A DNA stretch of 16,104 nucleotides from CBDVAK01 sp965371945 (GTDB lineage Bacteria > Pseudomonadota > Gammaproteobacteria > Competibacterales > JAHEDQ01): contig CBDVAK010000047.1 in NCBI GenBank assembly GCA_965371945.1, forward strand, positions 1 to 16,104, written 5' to 3'. Shown piece after piece: positions 1 through 7,180 of this stretch. The notes under the pieces are model-generated. The model did not search any database. It saw only the letters and a program-made list of their open reading frames with translations, and was not told the origin of the DNA. The translations under genes were made by a program, and so were the position numbers. How positions within the stretch are numbered: position 1 is the stretch's first letter; each line of letters begins with the position of its first letter.

Positions 1-16
1 CTGCTACGGTGGCGAC

Positions 17-1015
17 CTATTTGTGAGGGCGCGTGGAGGAGCTGGAGTTGATATGCCGTGAACGACGTTCGTCTCTGGGCGGAATACCGAACAGATCGCG
101 ATAGCATTTGCTGAAATGTGGCGCCGATACGAAGCCACAAGCGAAGGCGACATCGAATACCGACATGCTGGTCTGCAGCAGCAGCTGGCGGGCCCGCGCC
201 AATCTTAATTCCAGGTAATAGCGGGTCGGCGCGCAATCGAGGTATTTCTGGAACAAGCGCTCCAATTGCCGTCTGGACAATTCTGTATAGGCAGCCAGTT
301 CATCGAGACTGATTGGTTCCTCAAGGTTGGCTTCCATCAACGATACTGCCCTGATCAGCTTCGGCTGGCTGGTCCCGAGACGATGCATCAGCGGTATACG
401 CTGACGGTCGTTGCGACCGCGAATACGCTCGCACATGCACTCTTCCGAGATCTGCCCCGCGAGTTGCTGGCCATGGCTTGTGGCGATCAGGTTGAGCATC
501 ATGTCCAGCGCCGATGTGCCGCCCGCACAGGTGTAGCGGTCGCGGTCGATCTCGAACAGCTCCGAGGACACGATGAGCCGTGGAAACTGCTCACGCATGC
601 TGGCCATGTTCTCCCAGTGGATGGTACAGCGATAGCCGTTCAGCAGTTCGGCGCGCGCCAATAGCCAGGTTCCGGTGCACATTGCGCCCAGAACTGTGCG
701 GCGGCCGGCCAGTCGACGCAACCACTGTCCGAGCGGCCGGGCCGGTATCTTGTTGACTTCCAGCCCCGCGCACACGAACAGGATATCGACCTCGACGAGG
801 CCGTCCATGTCCGAAGTTGTCGCCAGGGTCATCCCGCTGCTGGCAGTCAGGGGCCGGTCGCCCAGATTGGCTACTGACCAACGAAACAGCTCCTCACCGC
901 TCAACATATTGGCGAGTCGAAGTGGTTCCAGCGCCGCGGTCACCGGCAACATCGAATAGCCCGGGGCCAGCAGAAAGCCGAAGTGAGTCGTGCGTGAGTT
1001 GCCGAAGTTCGTCAT
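17..1015 (-). CDS. GlxA/GbdR-type AraC-family transcriptional regulator
   Basis: Cytoplasmic DNA-binding regulator of 332 residues. Residues about 10-195 form a DJ-1/PfpI-like (GATase1-like) sensor domain with the elbow motif AMCTGTWLLA (Cys113) and a TIHWEN segment (His133). Residues about 220-318 form an AraC domain with two helix-turn-helix units (about 236-259 and 284-310) and the family signature GFVSAPHFSKCYRDLFGIPP. The HTH half and the MEANLEEPISLDELA stretch closely resemble, from memory, Pseudomonas GbdR, the glycine-betaine-responsive activator of choline and betaine catabolism. GbdR is known to respond to betaine; that this protein does so is inference. No choline or betaine genes are in the window, so the regulon lies elsewhere. 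The ATG start has no strong ribosome binding site, but a promoter candidate sits just upstream. It is divergent from rpe. The subfamily call is firm, the ligand uncertain. Confidence 0.9.
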   Translation of the reverse strand: MTNFGNSRTTHFGFLLAPGYSMLPVTAALEPLRLANMLSGEELFRWSVANLGDRPLTASSGMTLATTSDMDGLVEVDILFVCAGLEVNKIPARPLGQWLRRLAGRRTVLGAMCTGTWLLARAELLNGYRCTIHWENMASMREQFPRLIVSSELFEIDRDRYTCAGGTSALDMMLNLIATSHGQQLAGQISEECMCERIRGRNDRQRIPLMHRLGTSQPKLIRAVSLMEANLEEPISLDELAAYTELSRRQLERLFQKYLDCAPTRYYLELRLARARQLLLQTSMSVFDVAFACGFVSAPHFSKCYRDLFGIPPRDERRSRHINSSSSTRPHK

Positions 1016-1036
1016 GGGCCATCTGGCAGGCTGTTC

Positions 1037-1064
1037 TTGAACGCATCACTGTATAGGGTATGGT
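1037..1064 (+). promoter_or_regulatory. Candidate sigma-70 promoter toward rpe
   Basis: TTGAAC (1037-1042) and TATGGT (1059-1064) are spaced by 16 bp, each matching consensus at 4/6. The site overlaps the minus-strand candidate, so the two could interfere. It would leave a 5' leader of about 170 nt before rpe. A closer promoter could exist but I see no better one. Confidence 0.25.
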
Positions 1065-1078
1065 GCCGCGATACGCAA
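1050..1078 (-). promoter_or_regulatory. Candidate sigma-70 promoter for the AraC-family regulator
   Basis: Read on the minus strand, TTGCGT (1073-1078) and TATACA (1050-1055) are separated by exactly 17 bp. The predicted transcript start falls about 28 nt before the regulator's ATG. The match is 3/6 for the -35 and 4/6 for the -10, so this is a plausible but unproven site. Confidence 0.35.
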
Positions 1079-1162
1079 TCCCGCGATCATCGGGCTGGTG
1101 CTATGGTATGGGGTTCGGGTACAGTTCTGGCCGCCGGAAACCCGTCTATACCTGTGTGCGAA

Positions 1163-1187
1163 GGCTATCACCATGACGGCTATCACT
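1163..1187 (+). repeat. 9-bp direct repeat GGCTATCAC upstream of rpe
   Basis: GGCTATCAC occurs at 1163-1171 and again at 1179-1187, a 16 bp period, about 55-80 bp before the rpe start. Such spacing could hold a regulator's half-sites, but two short copies can also arise by chance. Confidence 0.4.
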
Positions 1188-1240
1188 AACAGATCAGGAT
1201 CTGGTGCGGCCTGACGGGTCGCCCCAGCCGCGGAGCAGTC

Positions 1241-1915
1241 ATGCCAAACTACGCCATTGCGCCATCTATTCTTTCAGCAGACTTCGCCCGTCTCGGAGAG
1301 GAGGTCGACAGTGTGCTGTCCGCGGGCGCGGACATCGTCCACTTCGATGTCATGGACAATCACTATGTACCCAACCTGACGATCGGTCCGCTGATCTGTG
1401 AGGCGCTGCGCAAGCACGGTGTGAGCGCGCCCATAGACGTCCATCTGATGGTCAAACCGGTGGATCGCATCATCTCCGATTTCGCCGCGGCGGGGGCCAG
1501 CTATATCACCTTCCATCCGCAAGCCAGCGAGCATGTCGACCGCAGCCTGCAGTTGATCCGGGATCTGGGCTGCAAGGCCGGTCTGGTGTTCAACCCGGCC
1601 ACGCCACTCAATGACCTGGAATATGTCATGGACAAACTGGACATGATTCTGCTGATGTCGGTGAACCCGGGCTTCGGCGGGCAGAAGTTTCTGCCGTCTG
1701 CCCTGGACAAGCTGCGTGTGGCACGGCGCCTGATCGATGCCAGTGGGCGCGATATACGCCTGGAGATCGACGGCGGCGTCAAGATAGACAATATAGGCGC
1801 CATCGCGGAGGCGGGTGCGGATACCTTCGTCGCCGGGTCCGCCATTTTCGGCACCGATGACTATCGCGCCACCATCGATGCCATGCGCGCCGAACTGGTG
1901 GCCGCGGGAGCCTGA
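1241..1915 (+). CDS. rpe: Ribulose-phosphate 3-epimerase
   Basis: Interconverts D-ribulose 5-phosphate and D-xylulose 5-phosphate in the pentose phosphate pathway and, in autotrophs, the Calvin cycle. It is a cytoplasmic TIM barrel of 224 residues, the usual length. The family signatures are present: IAPSILSADF at the N-terminus, the metal and catalytic residues His34, Asp36, His68 and Asp177 (EIDGGV), and the phosphate-binding loops VNPGFGGQKF and VAGSAIFG. The ATG start is preceded by GGAG at 1232-1235 with five bases of spacing. The gph ATG follows the stop codon after a single base, so the two genes are almost certainly cotranscribed and translationally coupled. The order rpe-gph-trpE is common in gammaproteobacteria. 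Confidence 0.97.
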   Translation: MPNYAIAPSILSADFARLGEEVDSVLSAGADIVHFDVMDNHYVPNLTIGPLICEALRKHGVSAPIDVHLMVKPVDRIISDFAAAGASYITFHPQASEHVDRSLQLIRDLGCKAGLVFNPATPLNDLEYVMDKLDMILLMSVNPGFGGQKFLPSALDKLRVARRLIDASGRDIRLEIDGGVKIDNIGAIAEAGADTFVAGSAIFGTDDYRATIDAMRAELVAAGA

Positions 1916-1916
1916 C

Positions 1917-2594
1917 ATGCGTTTCGACATCGACGCGGTGGTGCTCGACCTCGATGGAACGCTGGTCGACAGCGTACCGGACCTGGCGCTGGCCGTGGAT
2001 GCGATGATGGCCGATCTCGGCATGCCTGCACGAGGACAGCAGCGGGTTCGGGACTGGGTTGGCAACGGCGTGTCGAGACTGGTCAAGCGTGCGCTGACGT
2101 TGAGCATGGAAGAAGAGCCCTCGACAGATCTGATGGCCCGTGCCCTGCCGCTATTCGAACACCACTACGCGGCTAACCTGTGTGTACGGAGCCAGCTCTA
2201 CCCGGGAGTCCGGGAGGGTCTGGAACAGTTGCGGGCGGAAGGTTATCGGCTGGCATGCGCCACCAACAAGGCGACCGCATTCGCGGTACCGTTGCTGGAG
2301 CAGTTGCAGCTGGCGGAATTTTTTCTGGTGACACTGGGTGGTGACGCCACCCAGCGCAGGAAACCCGCGCCCGACGCATTGCTGCTGGTCGCGAAACGGC
2401 TGCAGGTCGCCCCCGCAAGGATGCTGATGGTTGGTGATTCAGTCAACGATGTCGGCGCGGCGCGCCAGGCTGGCTGCCCGGTGGTATGTGTCCCCTATGG
2501 TTACAACCACGGCCAGGATATTGCCGACGCATCGCCCGATGCGGTGGTGCCAAGCATCGCGGCGATCCCCACGCTTCTCAAACAGGCCGCCTGA
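1917..2594 (+). CDS. gph: Phosphoglycolate phosphatase (HAD superfamily)
   Basis: Dephosphorylates 2-phosphoglycolate, formed in repair of oxidised DNA ends or by the RuBisCO oxygenase reaction, to glycolate. It is a 225-residue cytoplasmic HAD hydrolase. Motif I is LDLDGTLVDS with the nucleophile Asp11 and acid/base Asp13, motif II lies in ACATNK, motif III is Lys149 in RKPAPD, and motif IV is GDSVND (Asp174, Asp178). Between motifs I and II lies the alpha-helical cap typical of the Gph branch. I start it at the ATG one base after the rpe stop, which gives the standard family N-terminus; an in-frame upstream ATG at 1815 would overlap rpe by 100 bases. Close relatives in the HAD superfamily act on other phosphates, but the rpe-gph-trpE context supports this call. 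Confidence 0.93.
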   Translation: MRFDIDAVVLDLDGTLVDSVPDLALAVDAMMADLGMPARGQQRVRDWVGNGVSRLVKRALTLSMEEEPSTDLMARALPLFEHHYAANLCVRSQLYPGVREGLEQLRAEGYRLACATNKATAFAVPLLEQLQLAEFFLVTLGGDATQRRKPAPDALLLVAKRLQVAPARMLMVGDSVNDVGAARQAGCPVVCVPYGYNHGQDIADASPDAVVPSIAAIPTLLKQAA

Positions 2595-2715
2595 AGCGAT
2601 GGCTTTTGTTTCCGTGGACCCTACGACACAACTGGAGGGAACGATTCCGGGCCGCCGATGGCGTCGCTGAGACTAGCGTCTGTCCTGTCTTGATCTAGGA
2701 GGCTGTCCGAGAACC

Positions 2716-4194
2716 ATGAACTTCGAAAAATTCTGTCGATTGGCCGACCAGGGCTACAATCGTATCCCCGTGCATCGCGAGGTGTTGGCGGACCTTGATA
2801 CGCCACTCAGTACCTATCTGAAACTGGCTGATGGACCCAACAGCTATCTCCTGGAATCCGTACAGGGTGGGGAGAAATGGGGCCGCTATTCGATCATCGG
2901 TCTGGCCTGCCGAACCACGCTCAAAGTGTTCGGACACCGGATCGTGGTCGAGTGCGACGGCGTGATCGTCGAGCAGTGTGACAGCGATGATCCGTTGACA
3001 TGGCTTGACGCCTACCGGTCGCGTTTTCGGGTGCCGGAGTCCGCTGCGGGCCTGCCCAGATTCGCGGGTGGTCTGGTCGGCTGTTTCGGCTACGACACGG
3101 TGCGCTATGCCGAGCCCCGTCTGGGACCGTGCCCCAATCCGGATACCGTGGGCACACCCGATATCATGCTGATGGTATCCGAAGACGTGGTGGTATTCGA
3201 CAACCTGTCCGGCAAGCTGTACGTCATCTGTCAGTTGGACCCCGCTCGCGACGATGCCTGGCAGCGGGGCCAGGCGCGCCTCGATGAACTGGTGGCCCGT
3301 CTGCGCACTGGTCTGCCCTCCTATCCACCCAGTGGTGGCGGGTCAGCGGTCTCGGAAGAGCAGTTCGAGAGTGGGTTCGGGCGTTCGGAATTCGAAAATG
3401 CGGTGCGGCGTATCCGCGCATACATCGTCGAGGGGGATGTCATGCAGGTGGTGTTGTCGCAGCGGCTCTCGGTGCCGTTCGATGCACCACCGCTGGATCT
3501 GTATCGGGCCTTGCGAACACTCAATCCGTCACCGTATATGTATTTGCTGAACATGGGTGACTTTCATATCGTCGGGTCTTCACCCGAGATTCTGGTCCGT
3601 TTGGAGGACGGCGACGTAACGGTGCGGCCGATTGCGGGCACCCGCCATCGTGGCGCCACCGAGCAGGAGGACCAGGCGCTGGAAAGCGAGTTGCTGGCCG
3701 ATCCCAAGGAATGCGCCGAACACCTGATGCTGATCGATCTTGGCCGCAACGATGTCGGCCGGGTGGCGGCAACGGGTTCGGTCAGGCTGACCGAGCAGAT
3801 GGTGGTCGAACGCTATTCACATGTCATGCACATAGTGTCGAACGTGCAGGGGCGGTTGCGTGATGGTCTCGGGCCCATCGACGTGCTGCGCGCCACCTTT
3901 CCCGCCGGCACCGTGTCGGGGGCACCCAAGATACGCGCCATGGAAATCATCGACGAACTGGAGCCGGTCAAACGCGGCATCTATGCAGGTGCTGTCGGCT
4001 ATCTGTCCTGGAGTGGCAACATGGACACCGCGATTGCCATCCGTACCGCTGTGATCCGGGACGGTATGCTGCACATCCAGGTCGGTGCGGGAATTGTTGC
4101 GGACTCCGTGCCCGCCAGCGAGTGGGAAGAGACCATGAACAAGGGCCGGGCGGTGTTTCGGGCCGTAGCCATGGCTCAGCAGGGCCTCAACTAG
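2716..4194 (+). CDS. trpE: Anthranilate synthase component I
   Basis: With TrpG it converts chorismate and glutamine to anthranilate, the first committed step of tryptophan synthesis. It has 492 residues, the usual length for a stand-alone TrpE. The N-terminal LLES motif (45-48) belongs to the tryptophan feedback site. The chorismate-binding half is complete: PIAGTRHRG (about 305-313), LIDLGRNDVG (Asp341 onward), TFPAGTVSGAPKIRAMEIID (about 394 onward), GIYAGAVGYLSW (about 421) and VGAGIVADSVP (about 456). The ATG has a strong AGGAGG at 2697-2702, though the 13-base spacing is long. The 121 bp before it hold no convincing Trp leader peptide. It could be confused with PabB or isochorismate synthase, but the trp neighbours and the LLES motif settle it. 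Confidence 0.97.
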   Translation: MNFEKFCRLADQGYNRIPVHREVLADLDTPLSTYLKLADGPNSYLLESVQGGEKWGRYSIIGLACRTTLKVFGHRIVVECDGVIVEQCDSDDPLTWLDAYRSRFRVPESAAGLPRFAGGLVGCFGYDTVRYAEPRLGPCPNPDTVGTPDIMLMVSEDVVVFDNLSGKLYVICQLDPARDDAWQRGQARLDELVARLRTGLPSYPPSGGGSAVSEEQFESGFGRSEFENAVRRIRAYIVEGDVMQVVLSQRLSVPFDAPPLDLYRALRTLNPSPYMYLLNMGDFHIVGSSPEILVRLEDGDVTVRPIAGTRHRGATEQEDQALESELLADPKECAEHLMLIDLGRNDVGRVAATGSVRLTEQMVVERYSHVMHIVSNVQGRLRDGLGPIDVLRATFPAGTVSGAPKIRAMEIIDELEPVKRGIYAGAVGYLSWSGNMDTAIAIRTAVIRDGMLHIQVGAGIVADSVPASEWEETMNKGRAVFRAVAMAQQGLN

Positions 4195-4211
4195 GGTCCC
4201 TGGCCCTATTT
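4181..4211 (+). terminator. Hairpin at the end of trpE, weak terminator candidate
   Basis: AGGGCC (4181-4186) is perfectly complementary to GGCCCT (4202-4207), followed by ATTTGTG. A competing fold pairs TAGGG (4192-4196), which includes the trpE stop, with CCCTA (4204-4208). The T-run is only three bases, so this is at best a partial terminator or a stabilising structure between trpE and trpG. Confidence 0.25.
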
Positions 4212-4294
4212 GTGAGCCTGTAGTTGATCATGATTCTCTCAAAATCCGTTTGGTCCGAAACCGCTCAAGGGATTTCGGCGGCAGGGTCGGCAAC

Positions 4295-4882
4295 ATGTTA
4301 CTGATGATCGACAATTATGATTCCTTCACCTACAACCTGGTGCAATACCTGGCGGAGTTGGGTGCCGAGGTCGTGGTGGTGCGCAACGATCAGGCCAGCG
4401 TCGAGCAACTGGCGGCGATGAAACCCGATCACGTGGTGATCTCGCCGGGGCCCTGTACGCCCGATCAGGCCGGCATATCGGTGCCGGCGGTCCAGTACTT
4501 CGCCGGTCGCGTACCCGTGCTGGGGGTGTGCCTGGGGCACCAGAGCATCGCCCGGGCCTATGGCGGCAACATCGTTCATGCCCGCGAGATCATGCATGGC
4601 AAGACTTCCCAGGTGCATCATTCCGGCACCGGCGTCTTCGCAGGTATGGACGATCCGTTGAGGGCAACCCGTTACCATTCCCTGGTGGTGGAGGAGGCGA
4701 CGCTGCCGGAGTGTCTGCAAGTCACGGCCTGGACCACGGCTGCGGACGGCAGCCGCGATGAGATCATGGGGTTACGTCATCGTGACTACCCTGTCGAAGG
4801 GGTGCAGTTTCATCCTGAGTCCATACTCTCGGAGTACGGGCACCAGCTCTTGAAACAATTCCTGGCCATGGGCGGAGCTTGA
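4295..4882 (+). CDS. trpG: Anthranilate synthase component II (glutamine amidotransferase)
   Basis: Class I glutamine amidotransferase subunit that supplies ammonia to TrpE. It has 195 residues. The N-terminus MLLMIDNYDSFTYNLVQYL is the family standard. The catalytic triad is Cys79 in GVCLGHQ, His173 and Glu175 in VQFHPES, and the oxyanion segment SPGPCTPDQAG is at about 50-60. I take the ATG at 4295 because it gives this N-terminus; an in-frame GTG/ATG further upstream would add about 15 unconserved residues. The ribosome binding site is weak. In many bacteria the same protein also serves PabB in folate synthesis; whether it is amphibolic here cannot be seen. It lies 100 bp after trpE and is separated from trpD by the DsbA-like gene. 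Confidence 0.96.
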   Translation: MLLMIDNYDSFTYNLVQYLAELGAEVVVVRNDQASVEQLAAMKPDHVVISPGPCTPDQAGISVPAVQYFAGRVPVLGVCLGHQSIARAYGGNIVHAREIMHGKTSQVHHSGTGVFAGMDDPLRATRYHSLVVEEATLPECLQVTAWTTAADGSRDEIMGLRHRDYPVEGVQFHPESILSEYGHQLLKQFLAMGGA

Positions 4883-4895
4883 GATAGTTTCTGGA

Positions 4896-4919
4896 AACGT
4901 CCCAATAACCCGGGGCGTT
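4896..4919 (+). other. Hairpin downstream of trpG
   Basis: AACGTCCC (4896-4903) pairs with GGGGCGTT (4912-4919) over 8 bp with one G-T wobble and an 8-base loop, 14 nt after the trpG stop. No T-run follows, so it is not a canonical intrinsic terminator. It may mark the end of the trpG transcript or stabilise an mRNA end. Confidence 0.3.
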
Positions 4920-4982
4920 GGCGGTCGTGGCATAGCCGTGCTGTGTGCCTGCCGGAGCGTCTTGAGTACGAACCTGTGGTTC

Positions 4983-5008
4983 TGCGCAATCGGACCGTGC
5001 GCAATCGG
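4983..5008 (+). repeat. 11-bp tandem direct repeat upstream of the DsbA-like gene
   Basis: TGCGCAATCGG occurs at 4983-4993 and again at 4998-5008, a 15 bp period, ending 40 bp before the start codon at 5049. A TATGTT hexamer (5010-5015) that could be a -10 element follows directly, without a clear -35. The arrangement would suit an activator or repressor site. Confidence 0.45.
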
Positions 5009-5048
5009 GTATGTTACTTTCCGCCAATTGCCCAACCGGAGACTGAAG

Positions 5049-6068
5049 ATGTCAAAACCCTCCTTGTCGCGAACTGTCATTGGTCTGGCCGCGCTGTTGT
5101 TGCTGCCCGTGGTCGCGCAAGCGCAGCTCGATGATCAGGCGCTGTTTCGCTACCAGGGGCTGGAGTATCTTGCCTCTGATCTCCCCGAGGGGCAGCGCCA
5201 GGCCTTGTTCGAGCTGGAGCAGGAGCACTATCAGAAGCGCCGGCAATTGATCGACGATGCGCTGGTCCAGGTATATCTTGAAACACAGGCGGAACAACGC
5301 GACATCGGCGTGTCGCAGATGACCGAGGAGTTCTTCGCTGTCGAGCTACCCGATGACGCCGCGACCCGTGCTTTTTACGAGCAGAACAAGCAGCGCATCC
5401 GGGCCCCCTATGAGCAGGTCAAGGACCGCATCGCACAACTGCTGATTGCCCAGCAGGTCGAAGCCCGCAAGGGTGCCCTGATCGAGGAACTGAAAGCTTC
5501 CGACAAGTATCAAAACCTGTTGCGCGAGCCGCAACCACCTGTCGTTGAGATTGCCACTGAGGGGCGCCCGTTTCGTGGCGCGGCTGAGGCGCCGATCACC
5601 CTCGTCGAGTTCTCCGATTTTCAGTGTCCGCACTGTAAACGGGCGGCACCGGTGGCTGCACAGATGGTGGAACGCTATCCCGGCAAGGTCCGCCTGGTAT
5701 ACATGGACTTTCCGATCAACCCGTCGGGCATCTCCAGAACGGTGGCCCGGGGCGGCGTGTGTGCTGCCGAGCAGGAGCGGTTCTGGGAGTATCACGACCT
5801 GGCCTTCGAGCAGCAAGACCGCTTGAGCAAGGACTCGCCCCGGCAAATGGCGGGGACACTGGGTCTCGATCTGCAACTATTCGAGACCTGTCTGGCTGGG
5901 GAGCAGTCCGAGTCGGCGGTGGCGCGCTCCAGCGTCGAAGGCGACCGGCTGGGCGTCAACGCCACTCCCACCTTCTATCTCAATGGCCGCAGGCTGGTGC
6001 TCGAGGATCTCGATGATGGCCTCAGTGGCGCCATAGAGGCGGCATTGCAAGCGGACCAGGGTTCGTGA
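5049..6068 (+). CDS. Secreted DsbA-like thioredoxin-fold protein with SurA-like N-terminal region
   Basis: Predicted periplasmic thiol-disulfide oxidoreductase of 339 residues. A signal peptide covers residues 1-25, with cleavage predicted after AQA. Residues about 26-170 are helical and end in a segment (RAPYEQVKDRIAQLLIAQQV) like the helix after the parvulin domain in SurA/PpiC foldases, but no parvulin domain lies in between. Residues about 180-335 form a DsbA/Thioredoxin_4 domain with active site CPHC (Cys193, Cys196), the same dipeptide as E. coli DsbA, and cis-proline Pro307 in GVNATPTF. I start at the ATG at 5049 because GGAG at 5038-5041 precedes it by seven bases and it begins the signal peptide. 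It sits between trpG and trpD, with no obvious link to tryptophan. Oxidase or isomerase activity is inferred, not shown. Confidence 0.85.
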   Translation: MSKPSLSRTVIGLAALLLLPVVAQAQLDDQALFRYQGLEYLASDLPEGQRQALFELEQEHYQKRRQLIDDALVQVYLETQAEQRDIGVSQMTEEFFAVELPDDAATRAFYEQNKQRIRAPYEQVKDRIAQLLIAQQVEARKGALIEELKASDKYQNLLREPQPPVVEIATEGRPFRGAAEAPITLVEFSDFQCPHCKRAAPVAAQMVERYPGKVRLVYMDFPINPSGISRTVARGGVCAAEQERFWEYHDLAFEQQDRLSKDSPRQMAGTLGLDLQLFETCLAGEQSESAVARSSVEGDRLGVNATPTFYLNGRRLVLEDLDDGLSGAIEAALQADQGS

Positions 6069-6156
6069 AGGCGAGCCTGGAGTCCACGCTGCCGGCTGAC
6101 TATCCAGTTCCGGTCGAGGGGTTGGCGCGATCGCAGCGGCCGGTCGGGGGACGGTG

Positions 6157-7173
6157 ATGGACATTCAGACAGCGCTCGCACGGGTGATCGAGAAGCAGGA
6201 TCTCGAAGGCCCGGATATGGCGTCCGTGATGCGCACCATCATGACGGGTGGCGCGACCGATGCCCAGATCGGTGGATTTCTGGTTGCCATGCGTATGAAA
6301 GGGGAAACTCCGGCCGAACTGGCTGCCGCCGCCGGGGTCATGCGTGACATGGCCGCCGCGGTACGGGTCACTGGTGAGTATGTCGTCGATACCTGCGGGA
6401 CGGGTGGCGATGGTGCTGGAATCTTCAATGTTTCCACTGCCGCGGCGCTGGTGGCGGCAGCGGCCGGGGTCAAGGTGGCGAAACACGGCAATCGCTCGGT
6501 TTCCAGCAAGTCTGGCAGTGCGGATTTGCTCGAAGCTGCGGGAGTGCGTCTCGACTTGACGCCTGAGCAGGTCGCTCGGTGCATCGACACGGTCAATGTC
6601 GGCTTCATGTTCGCCCCGGGCCATCACTCCGCCATGCGTCATGCGATCGGACCACGGCGGGAGTTGGGGGTGCGTACCCTGTTCAACCTGCTGGGTCCGT
6701 TGACCAACCCTGCCGGTGTCCGGTGCCAGGTGATCGGTGTGTTCGCCGAGTCCTGGCTGGAGCCGGTTGCCGAGGTGCTCAGGCTGCTCGGATCCAGTCA
6801 TGTCCTGGTGGTGCATTCGGAAGACGGTCTCGATGAGATCAGCATCGCCGCAGCAACGCAGGTCGCCGAACTTCGGCAAGACCGAATCCGCCGTTATCGC
6901 ATTACCCCTGAGCAGATGGGGATCGTGCGTCAGCCTCTGGACGAACTGCGCGTGGAGGATGCCGCCGGCAGCCTGCGGTTGATACGCGGTTTGCTGGCCG
7001 GCGAGCCGGGTCCCGCCCGCGATATCGCGCAGATCAACGCGGGCGCCGCCATCTACGCGGGTGGGCTGGCTGAAAGCCTGGAGCAGGGTATCGAGCGTGC
7101 TGCCGAGGCGATCGTTTCCGGCGCCGCGGCCAAGACACTGGAGGCGCTGGTGGTTTGCAGCAACCGCGATTGA
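6157..7173 (+). CDS. trpD: Anthranilate phosphoribosyltransferase
   Basis: Transfers the phosphoribosyl group of PRPP to anthranilate, the second step of tryptophan synthesis. It has 338 residues, as expected for the unfused enzyme (E. coli has a TrpGD fusion). The PRPP/glycine loop is DTCGTGGDG (78-86), followed by KHGNRSVSSKSGSADLLE (from Lys109), FMFAPGHHSAMRH, and FNLLGPLTNPAG. A DGLDE segment for Mg binding lies in the second half. I prefer the ATG at 6157, five bases after GGGGGA (6146-6151); the adjacent GTG at 6154 is an alternative that adds one residue. It follows the DsbA-like gene by 88 bp and precedes trpC by 7 bp. Confidence 0.97.
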   Translation: MDIQTALARVIEKQDLEGPDMASVMRTIMTGGATDAQIGGFLVAMRMKGETPAELAAAAGVMRDMAAAVRVTGEYVVDTCGTGGDGAGIFNVSTAAALVAAAAGVKVAKHGNRSVSSKSGSADLLEAAGVRLDLTPEQVARCIDTVNVGFMFAPGHHSAMRHAIGPRRELGVRTLFNLLGPLTNPAGVRCQVIGVFAESWLEPVAEVLRLLGSSHVLVVHSEDGLDEISIAAATQVAELRQDRIRRYRITPEQMGIVRQPLDELRVEDAAGSLRLIRGLLAGEPGPARDIAQINAGAAIYAGGLAESLEQGIERAAEAIVSGAAAKTLEALVVCSNRD

Positions 7174-7180
7174 ATTCCTG

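Noticed and set aside
1274..2107. 277-codon minus-strand open frame across rpe and gph
   Set aside because: Antisense to two conserved enzymes, with no family resemblance or ribosome binding site.
2599..2670. Possible trp leader peptide of 23 codons before trpE
   Set aside because: It has only one Trp codon (2659-2661), no tandem Trp pair and no convincing attenuator hairpin with a T-run before trpE.
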